This document shows, piece after piece, positions 43,335-47,333 of a stretch of DNA of 47,333 nucleotides. Made by a program: the position numbers and the translations under genes. Positions within the stretch are counted from its first letter, which is position 1; each line of letters starts with the position of its first letter. This DNA comes from Planctomycetia bacterium (GTDB taxonomy: Bacteria; Planctomycetota; Planctomycetia; Pirellulales; UBA1268). Below the pieces are notes generated by a model that was given only the letters and a program-made list of their open reading frames with translations, did no database searches and was not told where the DNA came from. Where the stretch lies: positions 1 through 47,333 of the forward strand of contig BJHK01000026.1 of assembly GCA_014192425.1 (NCBI GenBank). The letters are read 5' to 3'.

Positions 43335-44264
43335 TCAGTGCATCTCGACGGCACACGTGCCGAGGCCGCCCCGATAGTAGTTGAACTGCACCTGCGGGTG
43401 ATCGGCGAGCAGCGACATCGGCACGGACGTGTCGACGATGCGCCGGGAAATCATCAACGCCGTGAGCCGCTGTCCGAGCGGGTTGTCGTGCATGCCCGCC
43501 TGCCAGATCGAGACCTTCTCCGCCCGCCACGTCTGCAGCGGGCCGACGGTGATCGCCTGCATCGGAACCATGGTGATGTTGCCCCCGCCGCTCGTCCGCG
43601 CGTTCTGCGCGAGCGTCACCGGGTGCAGGTCGACGACGCGCGTGGAGAGGGCGCGGTACTCGGCCGCAGGCGGCGGGGCATCCTGGTGACGGCCGCCGCG
43701 CCGTGGCGGATCGTTGAACGCCCAGTGCTTGATGTCTCCCTGCCCCCCCTGCATGACGACGCACCGGGCGGCATCCCAGCTGGCGACGTACGCCGCCGTG
43801 TCGGCCTTCGGAAAATGCAGGTTCGCCTCCGGCATGCGCAGGTCGGGGCGGATGCGGTCGAAGCACAGTTCGCGGTCGGCCCGCTCGAAGGACAGCGGAT
43901 GCGTGACCGGGACTTCGCGGCCGTTTTCGTACCACTCGTCCATGCCCCAGAAGTGGGCGTGCCGAAGGTCGAGCTCCAGTTCGTTCACGAGCCGGGCGAC
44001 GAGCGGCAGCTGCTCGGTCGGCCCGATCGGCCCGCAGATGCCGGCCGGCGCGTCCGGGGTCGCCTGCCGCCAGGCGTTGATGTATTCGAGCGCCTCGGCG
44101 AGGTAGAAGTCCTCGAGCGTGTCGTGAAGGACGACGCGAAACCCGGGGCGGGAAAGCCGCTCGAGGTCTGCCACGGACAGGGCCGCGGCCTCGCGGATCA
44201 GGTCGGCATCGAGCGTCGTGTAGTCCCACCAGTCGGGGGCGATGCGGCTCAGCGGTCTGGTCAT
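43335..44264 (-). CDS. Glucosamine-6-phosphate deaminase (NagB)-like protein
   Basis: The 309-aa product resembles the NagB/SugI/RpiA-like fold: [22 protein letters not shown] at the start, [22 protein letters not shown] (equivalent of the FNMDEY loop), [17 protein letters not shown], and [15 protein letters not shown], which corresponds to the NagB GxGxDGHIAFNEP catalytic loop but with DGH replaced by D-I-K-H. The altered loop means the substrate or chemistry may differ from glucosamine-6-phosphate. It is coupled to the PIG-L deacetylase by an ATGA overlap, which supports a deacetylate-then-deaminate pathway for an amino sugar. Confidence 0.78.
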   Translation of the reverse strand: MTRPLSRIAPDWWDYTTLDADLIREAAALSVADLERLSRPGFRVVLHDTLEDFYLAEALEYINAWRQATPDAPAGICGPIGPTEQLPLVARLVNELELDLRHAHFWGMDEWYENGREVPVTHPLSFERADRELCFDRIRPDLRMPEANLHFPKADTAAYVASWDAARCVVMQGGQGDIKHWAFNDPPRRGGRHQDAPPPAAEYRALSTRVVDLHPVTLAQNARTSGGGNITMVPMQAITVGPLQTWRAEKVSIWQAGMHDNPLGQRLTALMISRRIVDTSVPMSLLADHPQVQFNYYRGGLGTCAVEMH

Positions 44265-45088
44265 GCCTGGCTCCTGGGGGCGGTGGCGGTCGGGGCGCTG
44301 CAGAATGCACCGAGGGCTTCGATCAGCGGGTCGTCGTCACGGGAAGACAGCCCCAGATGGAGGTGCCGCCGCCAGCCCTCGCCGTGGCCGTCGCGGCCCG
44401 CCATCCGGGCGACGGCCCGCGACATCTCGTCGCCGGCGTCGAGATAGCTCCCCATGCCCTGCGTGGCGTCGAGCCAGTCCCGCTGGCTGGCATGCGCCGC
44501 CAGCGCCCGGCGCTTCACGTCGTGAACCGAGGTCGTGTCCACGATGAGGCCGGGCGTGACGCTGCGTCGCAGGCCATCGCGGAGGCCATGCGGCATGCCA
44601 TGGTAGACCGTGACGTCTGCGGCATACGCCGGCACTGGTGGCTCGGTGACGAAGTGGGGAATGCCGCGGGCGAAGACCGCCGACACGGCGAGCCGCGCCG
44701 TGTTCATGTGGTCCTCCATGTAGTCCTCGGGGGAATGCGTGAGCACGATCCGCGGCCGGACGCGGCGGATCACGGCCGCCAGCCGGCGCAGCAGCCGCTC
44801 CTCGTAGAAGATGCACAGGTCGTCGGCGATGCTGGGGTGGAACGTGGCGCCGAGGATCGCCGCCGCCGCCCGCCCCTCGGCGGCGCGAATCTGCCGCGTC
44901 TCGTTGCGGTCGCTGGTCATGCTGCCCAGGTCGCCGCCCGACAGGTTCAGGCAGTGCAGCGCCCAGCCCGCCTCGCGCAGCAGGAGCAGCGTGCCCGCCG
45001 CGATGAACTCGATGTCGTCGGGATGGGCGACGACGGCGAGCACGGCGGGCGAGCCGGGGCCGCGACCGGGAGTTTCGATTGAGGGCAT
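44261..45088 (-). CDS. PIG-L/LmbE-family deacetylase
   Basis: The 275-aa zinc deacetylase shows the family motif [11 protein letters not shown] (His22, Asp24, Asp25), [27 protein letters not shown] and the second metal site [17 protein letters not shown] (His127). PIG-L enzymes remove N-acetyl groups from GlcNAc conjugates. The start at 45088 is chosen because it leaves a compact domain without an upstream extension; the longer frame to 45286 overlaps the divergent gene. Its stop overlaps the start of the NagB-like gene by four bases, so both enzymes are made together. An amino-sugar salvage role is inferred. Confidence 0.88.
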   Translation of the reverse strand: MPSIETPGRGPGSPAVLAVVAHPDDIEFIAAGTLLLLREAGWALHCLNLSGGDLGSMTSDRNETRQIRAAEGRAAAAILGATFHPSIADDLCIFYEERLLRRLAAVIRRVRPRIVLTHSPEDYMEDHMNTARLAVSAVFARGIPHFVTEPPVPAYAADVTVYHGMPHGLRDGLRRSVTPGLIVDTTSVHDVKRRALAAHASQRDWLDATQGMGSYLDAGDEMSRAVARMAGRDGHGEGWRRHLHLGLSSRDDDPLIEALGAFCSAPTATAPRSQA

Positions 45089-45252
45089 AAAGACCACTGA
45101 ATCCTCGTACCTTATCCGCCGTCGCGTGGGGGGGCAATGACCGGGGCTGGGCGACCGGGCACCTCCCCGCCGCGTGGCGCGCCCGTGTATCCTGTCGGGA
45201 CCGGAGTCGGTCGCCCCGCCCGGCCTCCATACCCCGAACCGCGAAGGCCCGT

Positions 45253-46596
45253 ATGACCTCATCCATGCCAGCCAGTCAGCCTGCATCGACAGCCATCACG
45301 CGCCGCCGGTTCGCGGCCGGCAGCGCCGCCGTCGCATCCCTGGTCACCGACGCTGTCACCCGCACCGCCCATGCCGCCGGCAGCGACCGGCTCAAGGTCG
45401 GGCTCGTCGGCTGCGGCGGCCGCGGCCTCGGCGCCGCGGTGCAGGCGATGGCGGCCGATGCCGGCAACGTCCTCTGGGCGCTGGCCGATGCGTTCCCGGA
45501 TCGCCTCGAGCAGGGCGCGAACACGATCGCCCGGACCGTCGCCGACAAGGCGCAGGCCGACGCGACATTCGCCGCCCGGTTCGACTGCCCTCCGGAGCGC
45601 CGCTTCAGCGGGCTCGACGGCTACAAACGGGTCATCGAGGCGTGCGACGTGGTCCTGCTCGCGGCTCCGACCGCCTTCCGCCCCGCGCACCTCCGGGCGG
45701 CCATCGACGCCGGGCGGCACGTGTTCTGCGAAAAGCCCGTGGCGGTCGACGCCACGGCGCTGCGGCACGTTCGCGACAGCCTGCAGACCGCCCGCGATCG
45801 GAAGCTGAACGTGGTCTCGGGCTTCTGCTGGCGGTACTCGTCGCGGATGCGCGACGTCTTTCGGCGGATCGCCGCCGGGGCGATTGGACCGGTCCGGTCC
45901 GCGATCACGACGTACAACGTGCTCGGCTACCGGGGCGAGGTGCCGCGGAAGCCCGGCTGGACCGACATGGAATACCGGCTCCGCAACTGGCAGTACTACA
46001 CCTGGCTGTCCGGCGACCACATCACGGAGCAGGCGATCCACTCGCTCGATCGGATGCTCTGGGCGTTCGGCGACCAGCTGCCCGTCTCCGTGCTCTGCAC
46101 CGGCGGCCGGCAGCTCCGCGGCCCGGCCCCCGAGGGGAACAACATCTACGACCACTTCACCGCCATCTTTCAGTTCGCCGACGGCCGGCGGGGCGTGCAC
46201 ATGTGCCGGCAGTTTCCCAACGCGGCCAACGACAACTCCGACTACATCACGGGCACGACCGGCACGGCGGAGATCAACGGCTTCCAGCACGTGCAGCGGC
46301 TCCTGACCGGCGCCGGCACGTGGAACAGCGACGTTCCCAAGAACGAGCCGTACCAGCAGGAGCACGACGAGTTGTTCGCGAGCATCCGCGCCGGCGGGCA
46401 GATCGACGACGGCAACATCCTCGTCAACAGCAACCTGCTCACGTTGATGGCCCGGGCCAGCGCCTACACGGGCCAGGTGATCACGGTCGAGCAGCTCTGG
46501 GCCTCGCGGGAAAACCTCGTTCCCGACCCGCTCGCGCTCGACATGCCCCCGCCGGCGTCGCCGATCGCCGAGCCGGGCACGACGAAGTTCGTCTGA
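45253..46596 (+). CDS. Exported Gfo/Idh/MocA-family oxidoreductase
   Basis: The 447-aa product has a twin-arginine leader (TRRRFAAGSAAVASLV, cleavage near HAAG), Rossmann motif VGLVGCGGRGLGA, and the EKP motif CEKPVAVDA, followed by the C-terminal half with the catalytic-region GDHITEQAIHSLD and GTTGTAEINGF. It differs clearly from the other Gfo/Idh/MocA protein of the window (27241-28668). A TATCCT element at 45187-45192 is a possible -10. It is divergent from the PIG-L gene and borders the insertion-sequence remnants on the right. Confidence 0.88.
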   Translation: MTSSMPASQPASTAITRRRFAAGSAAVASLVTDAVTRTAHAAGSDRLKVGLVGCGGRGLGAAVQAMAADAGNVLWALADAFPDRLEQGANTIARTVADKAQADATFAARFDCPPERRFSGLDGYKRVIEACDVVLLAAPTAFRPAHLRAAIDAGRHVFCEKPVAVDATALRHVRDSLQTARDRKLNVVSGFCWRYSSRMRDVFRRIAAGAIGPVRSAITTYNVLGYRGEVPRKPGWTDMEYRLRNWQYYTWLSGDHITEQAIHSLDRMLWAFGDQLPVSVLCTGGRQLRGPAPEGNNIYDHFTAIFQFADGRRGVHMCRQFPNAANDNSDYITGTTGTAEINGFQHVQRLLTGAGTWNSDVPKNEPYQQEHDELFASIRAGGQIDDGNILVNSNLLTLMARASAYTGQVITVEQLWASRENLVPDPLALDMPPPASPIAEPGTTKFV

Positions 46597-47047
46597 CGTC
46601 GCGTGCGGCCCTGAGCCGCGATCCAGCACGTGTCAACGATCGGATGCTCGGGGAAATATCAGCCGCTCAGGTCAGGTGGCGGGAGCCGATGGGGCATTGC
46701 CCTCGAGAAAGGGAGGTTCCTCAGCAGAATCTGTGGGTAAAAACGCTTACTGAATAGGCCTCGGCGTTGCGGGTCCGAGTTGCGTGCCGCCACGACGCAT
46801 GCGTTGGCCGTGGCGATCCTCCGGTTGCAGAGTCACGCGATCGCTGGCGCGAGATCGGCCCCCGCGTGGCGGTCTCGGCGACTTGATGCGGTCCGCCGCT
46901 TCGCGGCACAGGCCAGCGTGCGGCGGCGTTCCGCCGCCTGGAAGCGCCGCCCTGCCGGGCGGGCCCTGAGGGAAAGGAGCATCCTGCGGCGCTTTTCGGT
47001 AGAAGATGCGGTTGCTTGGTCCTTGTCTCAACCGGCGCCACCGCAGG
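46597..47047. other. 451-bp intergenic region with IS remnants and hairpins
   Basis: No gene is supported here. It contains a GTGGGTAAAAACGCTTAC sequence (46733-46750) whose reverse complement begins GTAAGCG, like IS66-family ends. Three GC-rich hairpins follow in tandem within 67 bases: GCCGC-TTC-GCGGC (46895-46907), GGCGGC-GTTCC-GCCGCC (46922-46938) and CGCCC-TGCC-GGGCG (46948-46961). The stretch leading to 47048 should also hold the left end of the ISL3-type fragment. Confidence 0.5.
46733..46750 (-). repeat. Possible IS66-type terminal sequence
   Basis: On the minus strand the sequence begins GTAAGCGTTTTTACCC. IS66-family elements typically start with GTAAGCG. No IS66 transposase adjoins on the left, so it would be a solitary end left by deletion. 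Confidence 0.35.
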
Positions 47048-47233
47048 ATGCACCTCAAGAGTATTCTCAATCGCGTCGAGCCGCTCAAGTCCTTCGTCTA
47101 CAAAGAGCAGAGACTGGTCGAAGTCGCGGGACAACAGCCCTTTCTGGAGGTGGACATCGAGCCCCGGGCGAACGGCCGGCCGTTCTGCTCGGGGTGCGGC
47201 AAGAAGGTGTGCGCCCACCACAACCAATCTTGA
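47048..47233 (+). pseudogene. ISL3-family transposase, N-terminal fragment
   Basis: This frame gives 61 aa. Residues 1-52 (MHLKSILNRVEPLKSFVY, EVDIEPRANGRPFCSGCG) match the N-terminal zinc-finger region of a second, distinct ISL3-family transposase. After the first CxxC pair the sequence diverges (KKVCAHHNQS) and stops at 47233, where a full transposase would run about 400 aa. The break is at about 47200-47215. The remainder is absent, apparently replaced by another insertion or by rearrangement. It is not closely similar to the ISL3 copy at 18.7 kb. Confidence 0.7.
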
Positions 47234-47290
47234 CGGCCCAGATAGCCTCGCGGGTGGCCCTTGTTCATCCCGTTTCAAAGGAGGCTGGCT

Positions 47291-47333
47291 ATGGCTCGGC
47301 AGGTAGATCAGCGGAAGTGTTCGGAGTGGCAGC
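47291..47333 (+). CDS. Start of a gene cut by the window edge, possibly an IS66-type accessory protein
   Basis: Only 14 codons are visible (MARQVDQRKCSEWQ). The ATG has a near-perfect Shine-Dalgarno, AAAGGAGG, six bases upstream (47277-47284). The K-x-x-E-W pattern after a short basic start is similar to helix-turn-helix TnpA-like accessory proteins of IS66-type elements, and the setting among IS remnants fits, but the piece is too short to assign. Confidence 0.45.
   Translation, partial: MARQVDQRKCSEWQ

Noticed and set aside
46721-47278. Minus-strand frame of 185 codons ending FTHRFC
   Set aside because: It runs antisense through the ISL3 fragment and the hairpin cluster; low complexity and no start signals.

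Overview
The window looks like chromosomal DNA of a high-GC planctomycete, probably of the Pirellulales type. The evidence is the gene content: DUF1501, DUF1549/DUF1553, DUF1552 and DUF1592 proteins with CxxCH motifs, a PVC-type SGNH domain, twin-arginine-exported Gfo/Idh/MocA oxidoreductases, a PPC-domain secreted protein and a formylglycine-generating-enzyme-like protein. GC is high throughout, so long antisense shadow reading frames are abundant; they are left out here. No rRNA, tRNA or CRISPR array was seen.

Layout, left to right. 0.1-1.9 kb (minus): a truncated SGNH-domain gene and purM. 1.9-6.5 kb (plus): glgX, then a tight run of a His-rich lipoprotein, an exported CxxC protein, a DUF1802 protein and a YIP1-like membrane protein. 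6.5-10.1 kb (minus): a sugar-acid group (KDG-kinase-like PfkB kinase, Ldh-family oxidoreductase, D-2-hydroxyacid dehydrogenase). 10.1-14.2 kb (minus): a DUF1592/DUF1552 pair. 14.2-18.7 kb: an unknown gene, gluconokinase, a 59-aa exported peptide and helicase HrpB. 18.72-20.01 kb: an ISL3-family insertion sequence whose transposase carries one in-frame stop. 20.0-24.5 kb: a DUF3147-like membrane protein, then a minus-strand operon arsR - rhodanese/DUF2892/rhodanese fusion - persulfide-dioxygenase-like MBL/rhodanese - TauE - Cys-rich four-helix protein. This is a sulfide/persulfide-handling module of the BigR type.

24.4-27.1 kb (minus): small genes, a GntP permease and RidA. 27.2-32.9 kb: a Gfo/Idh/MocA oxidoreductase, a divergent aldolase-like/PfkB-kinase pair, an FGE-like protein and a DapA/NAL-family lyase. 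33.1-35.4 kb (plus): a cellobiose-2-epimerase-like protein and an exported amidohydrolase. 35.4-41.9 kb (plus): DUF1501, DUF1549/1553 and a PPC-domain secreted protein behind a recognisable sigma-70-like promoter. 42.0-45.1 kb (minus): an exported alpha/beta hydrolase, then a translationally coupled NagB-like deaminase and PIG-L deacetylase. 45.2-46.6 kb (plus): another exported Gfo/Idh/MocA oxidoreductase. 46.6-47.3 kb: a graveyard of insertion-sequence ends, including an ISL3 transposase N-terminal fragment, a possible IS66-type end and the start of another gene cut by the window edge.

Taken together, most of the window serves catabolism of polysaccharide-derived sugars and sugar acids (GlgX, epimerase, KDG/gluconate kinases, GntP, NAL-type lyase, amino-sugar deacetylase/deaminase, Gfo/Idh enzymes), surrounded by the typical planctomycete exported cytochrome-like protein pairs, with one self-contained sulfur-detoxification operon. 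The best candidates for something undescribed are the triple-domain rhodanese fusion with its Cys-rich partner, the lipoprotein/CxxC/DUF1802/YIP1 operon, the divergent aldolase-like/kinase pair, and a recurrent -10-like motif placed directly upstream of start codons that lack a ribosome binding site.
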